Shown: positions 8,093 to 16,018, numbered from the stretch's first letter. The stretch: DNA of 64,000 nucleotides from Thermodesulfitimonas autotrophica (GCF_003815015.1 NZ_RKRE01000001.1:318460-382459); one strand, 5' to 3'. The notes: a model not told the origin generated them from the letters alone. Translations and numbers: made by a program.

Positions 8093-8857
8093 CTATTTAA
8101 ACCTTCTAACCATTGCGATGGCAAACTTCGGAATTGGAATAACGGCTTCGGTGCAAGCAGAACGGACGACCTGGTTGATTTGCAGAACGCCGCCTTCAAC
8201 GACGTACAAAACAGGGTCTATGGTATAAAGAACAGCATGGAAGAAAAGGCGACGGGTTATGACTTCTTGAGCCACCTCGTTGTCTACCCAGTCAAGAAAA
8301 ATGCCCTTGCTGTGGTCGGAATAGAAATCTTCCAAGAGGACTTTTAAAAGTCCTCTGGCAGCGGCAGGCGAAGCCACACCTCCCATACAGAAAAACCCGG
8401 TGACGTTAACTGCGAAGATTTCGAACGGGGTACACGGGTAGAACGGAAGATTATGGCTCACAAGCTCCCGCGTTCCTGTAAAAGCAGGGTCAAAACGAGG
8501 ACAGCGACACGCTTCTTCCGCCTGGCCTTGAAGGCTCAGAAAGCGTTGCTGGCTTTCATACCATCCTAAAGCCGTCTCGCGGGCAAACCGCCAGGCAGGA
8601 CACTCTGGATCGGAGAATTCAACCAACTTCCTATCCTGTTCCGCAAGAAGTCGAGATTGAATTTCGGGGAAGCCCGCAGGGAAGATACCTACCCCGGCGA
8701 GTTTTTCGAGTAAAGCCGCAGAAGGAGGCGTCTCGCCCCGAAGTACCCGCGCAAGATTAGAGTGATCCACGCCCATCATGCGCGCCGCAGCGCGAATGGA
8801 ACGAAAACGCGAGAGAACGAGTTTTTTCATCTCTGCTGCAGCAGCAGCATCCCACAT
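8093..8857 (-). CDS. protein with N-terminal helix-turn-helix
   Basis: 254 aa, ATG at 8857 following AAAAAGGAGG. Residues 10-45 (LSRFRSIRAAARMMGVDHSNLARVLRGE) fit an XRE-type helix-turn-helix. The remaining 200 residues have no recognised motif and contain several cysteines. It may be a regulator of the block. Terminators lie on its upstream side, so it has no obvious promoter of its own. Confidence 0.7.
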   Translation of the reverse strand: MWDAAAAAEMKKLVLSRFRSIRAAARMMGVDHSNLARVLRGETPPSAALLEKLAGVGIFPAGFPEIQSRLLAEQDRKLVEFSDPECPAWRFARETALGWYESQQRFLSLQGQAEEACRCPRFDPAFTGTRELVSHNLPFYPCTPFEIFAVNVTGFFCMGGVASPAAARGLLKVLLEDFYSDHSKGIFLDWVDNEVAQEVITRRLFFHAVLYTIDPVLYVVEGGVLQINQVVRSACTEAVIPIPKFAIAMVRRFK

Positions 8858-8875
8858 AGCGCATCCTCCTTTTTG

Positions 8876-8916
8876 AAAATCAAAGGGGCAGGCTGTGTTT
8901 GCAACCTGCCCCTTTT
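8876..8916 (-). terminator. intrinsic terminator
   Basis: Perfect 11-bp stem (arms 8882-8892 and 8905-8915) followed on the minus strand by TTTGATTTTC. It is squeezed between the bet gene and the ribosome-binding site of the helix-turn-helix gene. Confidence 0.75.
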
Positions 8917-8933
8917 GGACTAATCTAGGAGTT

Positions 8934-10187
8934 TTATGCAGCGCTTGTGTCCGCGCAGACCTCCCGGACCTGGTAGATATCCTCTCCGTTGGCCGCCTTC
9001 TCGCCCGTAGGGCTGGCGATCAGCGTCACCGTCTGGCCCTCGTTCAGGCCCAGCAGCGCGTCGCCGGTGAGGATCACTTGTACGTTGTAACCGTCAGCTT
9101 CGGCGTGGCCTTCGACTTCAGCTCTGCACCAGACGACTTCCTCGGCGGCCCCGTTTTTAGACCGTACGGTCTTTTTCGGGGCAGTCCGGATAACGGCCGC
9201 GATGGCCTGGTTGTCCTGGGTTTCGGCCTGAGCCTGGGCGCCAACGGGCTTGATCTCCCCGACCTTGACCCGGTTCTTCGCCCGCTGGCCCTTCACCCGG
9301 TAGACGGCCTCAGTTAGATCCTTCACCAGGTCGCCGACCAGAGTGATCGCCTCATCACCCAGGGCTGCCTTCACTTCCCATCCCTTTTCCCCCAGGATGG
9401 GAGTGCCGATGACGGTCACCTGGCCCTCGAAGGGCTGGAGATTGGCCTGCGACTTTTTGGCCTTCTCTTTACCCGCTTCAGCCTGCTTGATAGTTTTCTG
9501 GTTCCCGGTTGCCTGCGGCCCTTCGGTTTTTTGCTCGGTTGCCTGCACGGCTTCAGGTTGTGCTCCTGCGGGTTCCTGCGAAGTAACAGGAGCGCTCTCG
9601 GGCTCCGGAGGGTAGGCGTGCAGCACGGACTCCGAATCCGCCTGCTGCATCTCGTCGTCCGTATAGATGCCGCTCAGCTCCGCCGGGAAGGCTTTGCGCA
9701 GGGCCAGCGCTTCGGCGCATTTGGCCAGCTGGTTCCGGGGCATCTTCCGCCACATATGGAGCGGCTGCCCTTTGGAATCGGTCTGGACGTACTCGTCAAA
9801 ATACGCCGTCGCCGATACCTCGAACCAGCGGTCGCCCACGCGCTTCATCACGTAGGCCGTCGCAGCGAAGATTTTACCGTCCCGCTCCACAATCTCCGGG
9901 GCCCTCCCGGGCGCGTAGCATCCGGTCCGGTCCGCCACGGCCCGAAACCCGTCGATCCCGGTTTGCACCGACCACGTGACTTCCCACTGGCCGGTCTCTT
10001 TGTTCCATTTGCGCCGTTCAAGTAGGTGGATCTGGTTGGTGAGCGGATCCAAGCCCGCCCTCTTGGCTTGGTAGACGAACAGCCGGAGCTGGGCTTCCGG
10101 AGCCGTGGGGTACAGCTTCTTGAGCAGGTCTACCTGCTCCGGAGTGAGACCGAACCACAGGTCGGTCTTTTCGGTCGCTTTGGTCAT
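8934..10187 (-). CDS. bet: Bet/RecT-family single-strand annealing protein
   Basis: 417 aa, ATG at 10187 with AAGGGGGTAATCGT upstream. Residues 10-190 match the phage recombination protein Bet pattern: LYPTAPEAQLRLFVYQAKRAGLDP, a QTGIDGFRAVADRTG core, and RNQLAKCAEALALRKAFP. It should anneal complementary strands during recombination. Unlike a usual Bet of about 260 aa, it has a roughly 200-residue extension: a Glu/Gln/Ala/Pro linker and then two small beta-rich segments. SSB is encoded upstream and a RecB-like nuclease downstream. Confidence 0.9.
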   Translation of the reverse strand: MTKATEKTDLWFGLTPEQVDLLKKLYPTAPEAQLRLFVYQAKRAGLDPLTNQIHLLERRKWNKETGQWEVTWSVQTGIDGFRAVADRTGCYAPGRAPEIVERDGKIFAATAYVMKRVGDRWFEVSATAYFDEYVQTDSKGQPLHMWRKMPRNQLAKCAEALALRKAFPAELSGIYTDDEMQQADSESVLHAYPPEPESAPVTSQEPAGAQPEAVQATEQKTEGPQATGNQKTIKQAEAGKEKAKKSQANLQPFEGQVTVIGTPILGEKGWEVKAALGDEAITLVGDLVKDLTEAVYRVKGQRAKNRVKVGEIKPVGAQAQAETQDNQAIAAVIRTAPKKTVRSKNGAAEEVVWCRAEVEGHAEADGYNVQVILTGDALLGLNEGQTVTLIASPTGEKAANGEDIYQVREVCADTSAA

Positions 10188-10207
10188 ACGATTACCCCCT
10201 TGTGTGT

Positions 10208-10387
10208 TTACAGAATTGCGCCCTCTCCGCAACGGAATTTGTGGTTTTTCCATTGCACAAGATACGCCTTTTGTCCATCGATTTCCGATTCGCCAATGAT
10301 TTGTACATGCCGAATATTCCAGTTTTTCACGGTTTTAAACCAGCGGACAGCGCTTTCGGTTAGCTTTGCGCGTCTCGATTTTTGCAC
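10208..10387 (-). CDS. small basic hypothetical protein (59 aa)
   Basis: GTG at 10387 is selected because AAAAGGAGC lies 10 bases upstream; an earlier TTG would overlap the site. The product has a basic N-terminus and a short beta-rich C-terminus (AYLVQWKNHKFRCGEG). No family recognised. It sits 20 bp before bet. Confidence 0.55.
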   Translation of the reverse strand: MQKSRRAKLTESAVRWFKTVKNWNIRHVQIIGESEIDGQKAYLVQWKNHKFRCGEGAIL

Positions 10388-10406
10388 TTGAAACCAGCTC
10401 CTTTTC

Positions 10407-10470
10407 AAAAACCCCAGGGAGCGGGTTGCCTCTCGAAAGCCTTCGGCTTCGGATGCTTCGCCGCTCCCTG
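10407..10470 (-). terminator. large terminator hairpin after ssb
   Basis: A 10-bp perfect stem (arms 10415-10424 and 10461-10470) closes a loop that folds again as GAAAGCC/GGCTTC. GGGGTTTTTG follows on the minus strand. It is placed directly before the ribosome-binding site of the 59-aa gene. Confidence 0.7.
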
Positions 10471-10485
10471 AGCGATTTCGTTTCA

Positions 10486-10501
10486 GCGCACGCGCGTGCG
10501 C
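10486..10501. repeat. 16-bp palindrome GCGCACGCGCGTGCGC, copy 1 of 5
   Basis: Perfect palindrome starting 1 bp after the ssb stop codon. No T tract follows directly; the larger terminator comes 15 bp later. Confidence 0.9.
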
Positions 10502-10502
10502 T

Positions 10503-10904
10503 TTAGAACGGCAGGTCGTCAGGATCCATCTCCACCGGTTCGCCGAAGAACTCCACGGGCGGCTCCGGCAGCGGGGCGTCTTCGACCTGCTTTCTTCCTG
10601 TGGGAAGGAAGGTGATGCGCCGGACGATCACCCGGGCGGCCTTACGGCGGATCCCCTGGGAATCGTCGTAGGAGTCGATCTGGAGGCGGCCTTCGACGGC
10701 AATGAGGTCGCCCTTCTTCTTGAACTTGCAGAGGTTCTCCGCTTGATTCCTCCAGGCAACGCAGTCGATGAAGTCGGTCTGGTCGTTACCGCGATCAACC
10801 GCGACGGTGAACTTGCAGACGGAGACTTCCCCGTTCTGGGCGCTCACCTTCTGGAGCTCGGGGTCGGCCGTGAGGCGGCCGATGAGGATGACAACGTTAA
10901 GCAT
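10503..10904 (-). CDS. ssb: single-stranded DNA-binding protein
   Basis: 133 aa, ATG at 10904 with AGGGAGGTTGCTGAAA upstream. The OB fold is clear: MLNVVILIGRLTADPEL at the start, then FIDCVAWRNQAENLCKFKKKGD and VEGRLQIDSYDD. The acidic tail ends DPDDLPF, the conserved tip that recruits partner proteins. The start overlaps the stop of the upstream gene by 8 bp. This is most likely the element's own SSB serving Bet and replication. Confidence 0.95.
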   Translation of the reverse strand: MLNVVILIGRLTADPELQKVSAQNGEVSVCKFTVAVDRGNDQTDFIDCVAWRNQAENLCKFKKKGDLIAVEGRLQIDSYDDSQGIRRKAARVIVRRITFLPTGRKQVEDAPLPEPPVEFFGEPVEMDPDDLPF

Positions 10905-11331
10905 TTTCAGCAACCTCCCTTGAAAATTTTGAGATTCTGACTTTAAGAACCTTGACTGTTCCGCGCTTGAGGGAACCGGGAGTTTTCGTCGCCGGCTGCT
11001 CCGCCGCGATGATCCGGTCAATCTCCCGAAGCTCCTGCGGAGAAAGCACCGGCAGCCTGTCAAACCTGGCCATAAGTTCTTCAACGTGCTTCTGTGCTCC
11101 GGCCAACTCCCGGGGAAGCCAGTCTTGCTTCCTGAAGAGGGCCGTGGGACGGTGGTTGGTGAGGGCCAGTTTGAAGAGTTGGTACACCAGGTAGGTCATG
11201 TAGTGATACCGGTAAGCCAGGTTCTTGAGAAGCCCTACGGCGTAAGGATCGACCGCCAACAGGCGGGCGTAGGCCTTGGGGCCAAGAAATTCTTTCACAA
11301 GTTCCTGGCAGTAACCCTCTTGAGCCATCAT
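10897..11331 (-). CDS. hypothetical helical protein (144 aa)
   Basis: ATG at 11331 lies 6 bases after GGAGGT. The product is alpha-helical with a Tyr-rich segment (AYRYHYMTYLVYQLFKLAL) and a basic C-terminus. It overlaps the 71-aa gene at ATGATG and overlaps ssb by 8 bp, so the three genes are probably translated as a coupled unit. No family recognised; a role with SSB or replication is possible from position only. Confidence 0.65.
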   Translation of the reverse strand: MMAQEGYCQELVKEFLGPKAYARLLAVDPYAVGLLKNLAYRYHYMTYLVYQLFKLALTNHRPTALFRKQDWLPRELAGAQKHVEELMARFDRLPVLSPQELREIDRIIAAEQPATKTPGSLKRGTVKVLKVRISKFSREVAENA

Positions 11332-11543
11332 GCCGCCACCTCCTGGGCCTGGGAGACCTTGTAAACGACGCACAGCGCCTCCCCGGGCTTCGGTCGCCAC
11401 AGGCGCGCGTCGATTCCCTGAGCCCGGAGCTCCGCGCAGCGCTCGACGGCCCAGGCGTCGGCCTGTGAAACGTGGTCCTGGGGGACAATTTCTTCTTTGA
11501 GATCCTGGAGGATCTGGTGGTAGCTCTTGAAGGGGATAAACAT
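11328..11543 (-). CDS. small hypothetical protein (71 aa)
   Basis: ATG at 11543 with AAAGGAGAGGTTTAA upstream. Its TGA overlaps the ATGATG start of the next gene. The product is acidic with a short beta-rich C-terminus. A GC-rich hairpin (CCCCGGCA...TGCCGGGG, 11555-11580) lies directly upstream of the ribosome-binding site. Confidence 0.65.
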   Translation of the reverse strand: MFIPFKSYHQILQDLKEEIVPQDHVSQADAWAVERCAELRAQGIDARLWRPKPGEALCVVYKVSQAQEVAA

Positions 11544-11614
11544 TTAAACCTCTCCTTTCGCCCCGGCACCGCGCTGCCGGGGAAATTTTTGGATTTCTCC
11601 CGGCGCGGCGGGGC

Positions 11615-11643
11615 TTGAAAGGGTTGCGCGTTTGTGGTAAACT
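11615..11643 (+). promoter_or_regulatory. sigma-A-type promoter on the plus strand
   Basis: TTGAAA (11615-11620), a 17-bp spacer and TAAACT (11638-11643), with TG one base before the -10 as in extended -10 promoters. It points to the candidate small RNA ending at the strong plus-strand terminator at 11.74 kb. Confidence 0.6.
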
Positions 11644-11649
11644 GAAACC

Positions 11650-11740
11650 AGAACGCTCCCTGATGGGAGCGGGCGGGTTTTTGGGTCTGAGAAGTTTTGG
11701 GTTTGCGTTAGGTTTTTCCTAACGCTTTTTCTTTTCTTTT
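11650..11740 (+). ncRNA. candidate plus-strand small RNA (possible antisense antitoxin)
   Basis: About 90 nt between a good promoter and an excellent intrinsic terminator: stem GCGTTAGG / CCTAACGC (11705-11725) followed by TTTTTCTTTTCTTTT. A second hairpin, GCTCCC TGAT GGGAGC, lies in its 5' half. No reading frame fits. Its 3' end is antisense to the last codons and stop of a minus-strand hydrophobic 34-aa frame, the arrangement of type I toxin-antitoxin loci. Confidence 0.5.
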
Positions 11741-11823
11741 GCGATGACCGCCAGAAGCTCGACCAGGGCCTTCAGCAGTGCGAGCACCGCCGTAAGAAAC
11801 CTGATGACTTCCGTAGCGACCAC
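11719..11823 (-). CDS. possible small hydrophobic toxin-like peptide (34 aa)
   Basis: A GTG-initiated frame encodes one hydrophobic helix (RFLTAVLALLKALVELLAVI) and a charged tail AKEKKKR, the composition of type I toxins. The GTG directly abuts GGAAGGGG, so initiation there is not ideal, and no other start is available after an upstream stop. A minus 1 slip from the overlapping ATG frame at 11936 (which has a perfect ribosome-binding site) is an alternative. The stop codon lies in the stem of the plus-strand small RNA terminator. Confidence 0.35.
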   Translation of the reverse strand: MVATEVIRFLTAVLALLKALVELLAVIAKEKKKR

Positions 11824-11950
11824 CCCCTTCCGACCCCGCTGCGCTCCCGTATTGCGGAGAAGGAAGGGCTGCGATAGGGAGAACCCGCCAAACCCGTGCG
11901 GGTTCGGCTAAGCGCCAAACCCGCGAATCCGAGCATCTCACCTCCTTTAG

Positions 11951-11988
11951 AAAAACAAAAACTCACTCCGCATTACAGAGTGAGTTTT
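11951..11988 (-). terminator. intrinsic terminator after the PIN toxin gene
   Basis: Minus-strand stem AACTCACTC / GAGTGAGTT (arms 11978-11986 and 11960-11968), then TTTGTTTTTC. Located about 60 bp after the PIN gene stop. Confidence 0.8.
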
Positions 11989-12053
11989 GGAGACCCCGAC
12001 TAGAGAGTTTTGGGAAGTTACCTGCCAGGCAACGGTCTACCTGAAGCGAAATG

Positions 12054-12599
12054 TTACTTCTTCTTCGGGAGCCAAGCGGCGTCTACTTTCGGGTCGTCCC
12101 AGTCGTCGTAGAAGTCGCGGGAGTTCTGCAGGGGAATCGCGCCGGCTTTCTCCTGAAGAAGACTCACCAGCCCGCGGCTCAGACGGAAGCCGAGCTTCTC
12201 CCACGCCTGGAGGACGGAAAGGACTTCCGGACCGCTCATGTAATCGCGGCGCAGCCCGGCTATCAGGACGCCCACCGCGCCGGAAACCCTGAAACCCGCG
12301 GCGGAAATCCTCTTCCTCGCCTTTCCATCATCCACCAGCACCAGGTCGGCCCCAAGCTCGCGCGCGAGAAAGAGGCACCCGTCCTCCCCTCTGGGAAGAA
12401 CCGGGCCGCCGTGCGGCTTGACTTCTATCCAGCCTGCCGCGATCGCGGCCTGAACTTCAGCGTAACCGGGTTTGTCCGGCTTGACCTCCCGAAAGACTTC
12501 CTGGGGAATAAAAACGACCTTCCACAGCTTTCGCAGAAGGTCGAGTTTCTGGACCACGGCCAGACCCACAAGGACCGAGGTGTCGGATATAACGATCAC
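12054..12599 (-). CDS. PIN-domain ribonuclease toxin (VapC/DUF3368-like)
   Basis: 181 aa, GTG start at 12599 overlapping the antitoxin TGA. PIN motifs are present: N-terminal ISDTSVL (first Asp), EDGCLFLA (Glu/Asp) and DLVLVDDGKAR (Asp pair), as in DUF3368-type PIN proteins. Expected to cleave RNA when not bound by its antitoxin. It is longer than a usual VapC of about 130 aa because of a C-terminal extension of about 45 residues ending WLPKKK. The gene order antitoxin-toxin with overlap is standard. Confidence 0.85.
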   Translation of the reverse strand: MIVISDTSVLVGLAVVQKLDLLRKLWKVVFIPQEVFREVKPDKPGYAEVQAAIAAGWIEVKPHGGPVLPRGEDGCLFLARELGADLVLVDDGKARKRISAAGFRVSGAVGVLIAGLRRDYMSGPEVLSVLQAWEKLGFRLSRGLVSLLQEKAGAIPLQNSRDFYDDWDDPKVDAAWLPKKK

Positions 12600-12859
12600 A
12601 GCAACCCCAGCTCCTTTAAGGCCTTCACGTCTTCCTTGTAGTGCTGCTCGGTGTACCTCGGCCCCAACCCGAGGCCGGTCACCAGTTCCCAGAAATCCAT
12701 ATAAGGCATTCCGGCCAGCAGGGCGGCGCTGCCCATCGAAAGGGCGCCTTCCGCATACAGGGCCACGGCCAGCCGGCGCTTGAGGCCCGGGACAGGATCC
12801 TGGCCTTCAGCCACGAGCGGAAGAACTTCGTCCGGCAGTTCCAAGGTTACTTTAGCCAT
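12596..12859 (-). CDS. UPF0175-family antitoxin
   Basis: 87 aa, ATG at 12859 with AGGGGTGTTCAAC upstream; an earlier in-frame ATG falls too close to the promoter. The N-terminus MAKVTLELPDEVLPL and the core LAVALYAEGALSMGSAALLAGMP match the UPF0175 family usually paired with DUF3368 PIN toxins. It should neutralise the toxin and repress the operon. Confidence 0.85.
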   Translation of the reverse strand: MAKVTLELPDEVLPLVAEGQDPVPGLKRRLAVALYAEGALSMGSAALLAGMPYMDFWELVTGLGLGPRYTEQHYKEDVKALKELGLL

Positions 12860-12878
12860 GTTGAACACCCCTGCCGTC

Positions 12879-12887
12879 ATTATACCA
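12879..12887 (-). promoter_or_regulatory. extended -10 promoter of the PIN toxin-antitoxin operon
   Basis: TGGTATAAT on the minus strand, 20 bp upstream of the antitoxin ATG. The -35 region is poor, which is common for extended -10 promoters. Confidence 0.65.
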
Positions 12888-12930
12888 CGCTCCCTTCGGT
12901 GAATTACATACTTCTTGCGATTTCAGCGGG

Positions 12931-13638
12931 CTATTTCACGGTGCAGTGCCCGGTGGCGCAGAGCACCGCGTCCGTCTGGGGGAACTTGACGCATCTGTCA
13001 GTCTCCACGAGCGCGCGCACGACGAAGGCGTGGCCGCGGTAGAAGCCCCCGGGACGGTCAAATTCATCCTGCTTAACAACGAGCAGGACTTTGCCGCCCG
13101 GCACGGCCACGAGAACATCCCAGACCCTGCGATCGACCGTAAGACTTCCGGGACCAATGTAAGCAGTCCGGGACCGGACGACCACCCGCCCTTCGAGGGC
13201 AGTACCGTTCCGGAAATAGCAAACTTCGTGCAGGTCGATCTTGTTCTCTCTGAGAAGCCTCATGGCTTCCCAGAGAACGTCCCCGGGGTTCCGGTTTTGA
13301 GTAATGGGGGCGTTCCCCACGTAAGGCAGCGCTCTGAGCACCCGCCGGAGCAAGGTGTAAAACCGTCCTGCGTGGACGCCGCCACCAAAGCACCGGCCGG
13401 GGAACTCGGCTCCGGGCGCGAAGCGCCGCAGCACTTCCGCCGCACGTTGCGCGCCATACGGGGCTTCCAGCAGACCTGTGACCAGCGCAACCGCGCCGTC
13501 CTGGCCCAAAGCGTCCCGGAGCGCGATCGCCAGGCTGCACACGTCCGCACCCCTCTTTAAAGTGCGGTGCGCGTTTTTGAGCGACAACCCTCTTTTACGG
13601 AGAGCGCGGTAGACATTGAGATACTCCTGGTTCAACAT
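12931..13638 (-). CDS. hypothetical protein (235 aa)
   Basis: ATG at 13638 follows GAAGGAGGTCTAAA. A helical N-terminal half is followed by a beta-rich C-terminal half (VVVRSRTAYIGPGSL, WDVLVAVPGGKVLLVV). No catalytic motif recognised. It lies alone between the toxin-antitoxin promoter and a 400-bp non-coding stretch holding a terminator and the second tandem-hairpin RNA, so that RNA could control this gene. Confidence 0.65.
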   Translation of the reverse strand: MLNQEYLNVYRALRKRGLSLKNAHRTLKRGADVCSLAIALRDALGQDGAVALVTGLLEAPYGAQRAAEVLRRFAPGAEFPGRCFGGGVHAGRFYTLLRRVLRALPYVGNAPITQNRNPGDVLWEAMRLLRENKIDLHEVCYFRNGTALEGRVVVRSRTAYIGPGSLTVDRRVWDVLVAVPGGKVLLVVKQDEFDRPGGFYRGHAFVVRALVETDRCVKFPQTDAVLCATGHCTVK

Positions 13639-13727
13639 TTTAGACCTCCTTCGCCCCTACCCTTTCGAGCGCCGCCCCGTATTGTGTGCCCCGGCGGCTT
13701 CGGGACCGGGCAATTTTGCACTTTTTT

Positions 13728-13770
13728 TGAGAGAAAAAAGAAAAAGGCCCTCTTTTTGTCGAGAGCCTTT
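13728..13770 (-). terminator. intrinsic terminator downstream of tandem-hairpin RNA copy 2
   Basis: Minus-strand stem AAGGCTCTC / GAGGGCCTT (arms 13744-13752 and 13761-13769) followed by TTTCTTTTTTC. Placed between the RNA element and the 235-aa gene. Confidence 0.75.
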
Positions 13771-13836
13771 TAGACTGTTTCTCTTGTTCCGGCAAAACCC
13801 TGAAAAAGACAAGGCTTCGCCAGGGACTTTTATACC

Positions 13837-13980
13837 CCGCTCTTGCACAGAGCGGCTGATGATTCCTTCGCGAGCGCTTGAGCACTCGCTTGTGGAGACT
13901 TGAGGCAGGCGCTCGGGCACCTGCAGTTGATTAATAAAAACCCGGTTTCACTACTGTCTCAGGGACAAAATCCCTGAGCT
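13837..13980 (-). ncRNA. conserved tandem-hairpin RNA element, copy 2
   Basis: Hairpins at 13870-13889 and 13905-13924 repeat the design of copy 1: GCGAGUGC-UCAA-GCGCUCGC and GCAGGUGC-CCGA-GCGCCUGC on the minus strand. A third hairpin (CUCAGGGA arms, 13958-13978) is 5' and a fourth (CCGCUCU arms, 13837-13855) is 3'. Relative to copy 1 the stems carry paired substitutions (G-C to A-U). An intrinsic terminator and then a protein gene follow, as in copy 1. Confidence 0.65.
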
Positions 13981-14033
13981 GGGCACCGCAAGAGCGGCGC
14001 TTAACATTAAAATAACACCGCTATCTGGTAATG

Positions 14034-14675
14034 TCAAGAGGTTGTCTTGAAATTTTGGCAGATTTTTTCGCCCCACCAGACTGCAGCCTCCTCGTCCACC
14101 CTTCCGTCGGGGAGGTAGAACTTCAGCGGGCCGGAGACGAGTTCCTCGTCCAGGACGAGCCTGACAGGGAAGCCTTTAAAAGCGTCCGTGAAGGACTCGG
14201 CAACTACGACTGCGGGCTGCTTGAGGAGTGGGAGGAGTAAAAGGGGGTCGTCGGACTTCCTCAAGGTGAACACCTGGAGGCTCTTCTCCCCGTAGGAGAG
14301 CAGCCAGCGGTAGCCGGGCGGGTCCTGGGGAACAAGGCGGCAGTCCCGCGCCCTCTTAAGCCGCGCGTAGAGCTGCGCGACGGCGAGCTGCCTCAAGCCC
14401 GGATCAAGCGGGAAGGTGCTGCTAAGAGAGAAGACGTTCATCTCCCTCTCGCCTCTGAGTTTGTGCAGGTAAAGGTAGCCCGCCCGGTGGAGCGCCAGGA
14501 GCTTCTTCCGTGCCTTCGCGGGGTTGGGCCATAAATCCTGGAGGGTGAAGCCCGCGGCGGCCCCGCAGGAGGAGACTATCTCCTTCACGAGGGCCTCGCG
14601 CGGCGAAGACGGGACCCACTCCCGGAGCAAAACGGGGCGGGACTCGACAAGGTAGTACCTGGAGAAAGGGGACAT
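14034..14675 (-). CDS. hypothetical winged-helix-like protein (213 aa)
   Basis: ATG at 14675 with GGTGGTGATCTC upstream. The N-terminal 85 residues (LVKEIVSSCG..FTLQDLWPNPAKARKKLLALHRAGYLYLHK) look like a winged helix. The arrangement resembles the replication-relaxation-type protein at 19.1-20.0 kb, but sequence similarity is weak by eye. It overlaps the zinc-ribbon gene by 91 bp. Confidence 0.65.
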   Translation of the reverse strand: MSPFSRYYLVESRPVLLREWVPSSPREALVKEIVSSCGAAAGFTLQDLWPNPAKARKKLLALHRAGYLYLHKLRGEREMNVFSLSSTFPLDPGLRQLAVAQLYARLKRARDCRLVPQDPPGYRWLLSYGEKSLQVFTLRKSDDPLLLLPLLKQPAVVVAESFTDAFKGFPVRLVLDEELVSGPLKFYLPDGRVDEEAAVWWGEKICQNFKTTS

Positions 14676-14836
14676 GAGATCACCACCCTTCTATGCTCTC
14701 TTCGCCGCGCCCGCATCAGGTCGCGCTGCTTCGCCCTGCGCCGTTGCCTGGCGCAAGCCGGGCACCGCTTCTGGCGGTTGCTCGCGGGCGCGAACGGCCT
14801 CTTGCAGTCGGGGCAGAGTTTTTCCCGCTTCGCCAC
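14585..14836 (-). CDS. small zinc-ribbon protein (83 aa)
   Basis: GTG at 14836, 9 bases after AGGGGTG. CPDC (near residue 8) and CPAC (near residue 25) form a zinc ribbon, followed by a very basic helix (RRRAKQRDLMRARRREHRR). The last 30 codons overlap the next gene and are low in quality, so the true C-terminus may differ. Related in design to the C-terminal ribbon of the 268-aa protein just upstream. Confidence 0.5.
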   Translation of the reverse strand: MAKREKLCPDCKRPFAPASNRQKRCPACARQRRRAKQRDLMRARRREHRRVVISCPLSPGTTLSSPAPFCSGSGSRLRRARPS

Positions 14837-15096
14837 CTTCTGGCACCCCTTTTTAAGGGTAACGCAAAAGAAGGCCGTAGAAGCGTTTCTGGAAAATTTT
14901 CCCCTTTACGAACCGCCTTCACCGGAAAACCGCATCGCCGTAGGGCTTCCGGGCTTCGGGCGTCGCGCTTTGCCGTCACGCTTTTCGTGGGCAGGTATTA
15001 ACATACTTGCCTCCCCCGAAATCGCGATTTCCCGGTTCTGTAAACCCGCACCACAAGCGGGTTTCAGGGCTGGGAAATTTTCCCCTTTCGTAACAC
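14837..15096. other. palindrome-rich non-coding region
   Basis: No convincing gene. It holds GGAAAATTTTCC (14891-14902), GGGAAATTTTCCC (15072-15084) in two similar 20-bp contexts about 180 bp apart, GAAATCGCGATTTC (15018-15031), and an AAACCCGC/GCGGGTTT hairpin (15042-15064). It could be an operator or origin-like region. A 32-codon frame with an acceptable ribosome-binding site lies inside but is not supported further. Confidence 0.4.
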
Positions 15097-15903
15097 TTAA
15101 CCCTGCTTTGCCCTTTGCTTTCGCACGCGCTCCCTGGCCTTGTCTCTCTCGGCAGTCTTTCGGCAGAGGTCCGAGCAGTATTTCTCGAAAGAGTTCTTCG
15201 CCACGAACGGATTGCCGCACCGGGCGCACTCCTTCTCCCGCTTCTTCTTCGCCTCCCTCAACACCTGCCGGGCGAGTTTTGCCCTGGCCTTCTCCGGCGC
15301 CCGGCCCATCGATCCGTCCGGAGACAACGACGGCCGTTTAAAGAATGGTTCCGCCTCGTATTCCCGGTTGTAGGCATCCTGGAGTTCCGGTCTCAATAGG
15401 AGCACGGCGCTCTCGAACCAGGAGCACCGGTGTGCAGCATTGGCCGCCGAGAAGAAGGCGCACACCTTATCGGGTTCGGGCTCCAGAACGCAATAGTGTT
15501 TAATATCGCAAAAATCGCTCCGGTGGTTGGCACACTCGGAGACTGCTAACTTCCTGACCTCTGTCAGAACCGGCCCGGGCAGGTCGCCCCTCCGCAGGAC
15601 CTTCGGCCCGTCATCTCCCGCCCGGTTCGCCGTTTCCGCCTCCCTCTCCCCCTTCCGGTCGCCGGGCAGCACCGACCACACATAGCAGTCCGGGCACAGG
15701 CAGGCCGCGCCGGGTGTTGAATCGCCGGTCAAAATCTTCCCGCACTTCCGGCAGCAGACCGCCTTCTTCGGCGTTTTTGTGTCGGTCGCGCCATCTTTCT
15801 TGATCACGGCGACGCAGCCGCAGCGGAAGCACCGGACGACCGCGGGCAGGTAGGCTTTCCGAACGAAAGAGTTGCAGTTCGGGCAGCAGACTTCGGTGAG
15901 CAA
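15097..15903 (-). CDS. multi-zinc-ribbon protein (268 aa)
   Basis: TTG at 15903 lies 8 bases after GAGGAGC; the longer upstream frame runs through a terminator and is rejected. Visible zinc-binding pairs are CCPNC/CFRCGC near the N-terminus, CCRKCG/CLCPDC near residue 80, and CARCGNPF/CSDLC at the C-terminus, followed by a basic tail. Such proteins usually bind nucleic acid or proteins. No family name assigned. Confidence 0.7.
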   Translation of the reverse strand: MLTEVCCPNCNSFVRKAYLPAVVRCFRCGCVAVIKKDGATDTKTPKKAVCCRKCGKILTGDSTPGAACLCPDCYVWSVLPGDRKGEREAETANRAGDDGPKVLRRGDLPGPVLTEVRKLAVSECANHRSDFCDIKHYCVLEPEPDKVCAFFSAANAAHRCSWFESAVLLLRPELQDAYNREYEAEPFFKRPSLSPDGSMGRAPEKARAKLARQVLREAKKKREKECARCGNPFVAKNSFEKYCSDLCRKTAERDKARERVRKQRAKQG

Positions 15904-15939
15904 AAGAACAGCTCCTCTCTCGCAAAGGTTTCTCGTGAA

Positions 15940-15996
15940 ACAAAAAGGGCCGGCGCTTAGCCGAACCCGTAAGGGTGCAGCGAAAAACCGGCCCTT
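15940..15996 (-). terminator. intrinsic terminator after the S1-domain gene
   Basis: Minus-strand stem AAGGGCCGG / CCGGCCCTT with an inner hairpin, then TTTGTTTC. The loop contains an 18-bp sequence, GGCGCTTAGCCGAACCCG, that recurs inverted at 11899-11916. Confidence 0.7.
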
Positions 15997-16002
15997 AAGG
16001 GA

Positions 16003-16018
16003 GCGCACGCGCGTGCGC
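16003..16018. repeat. 16-bp palindrome GCGCACGCGCGTGCGC, copy 2 of 5
   Basis: Perfect copy directly adjoining the stop codon of the S1-domain gene, followed by the terminator at 15.94-16.0 kb. Confidence 0.9.
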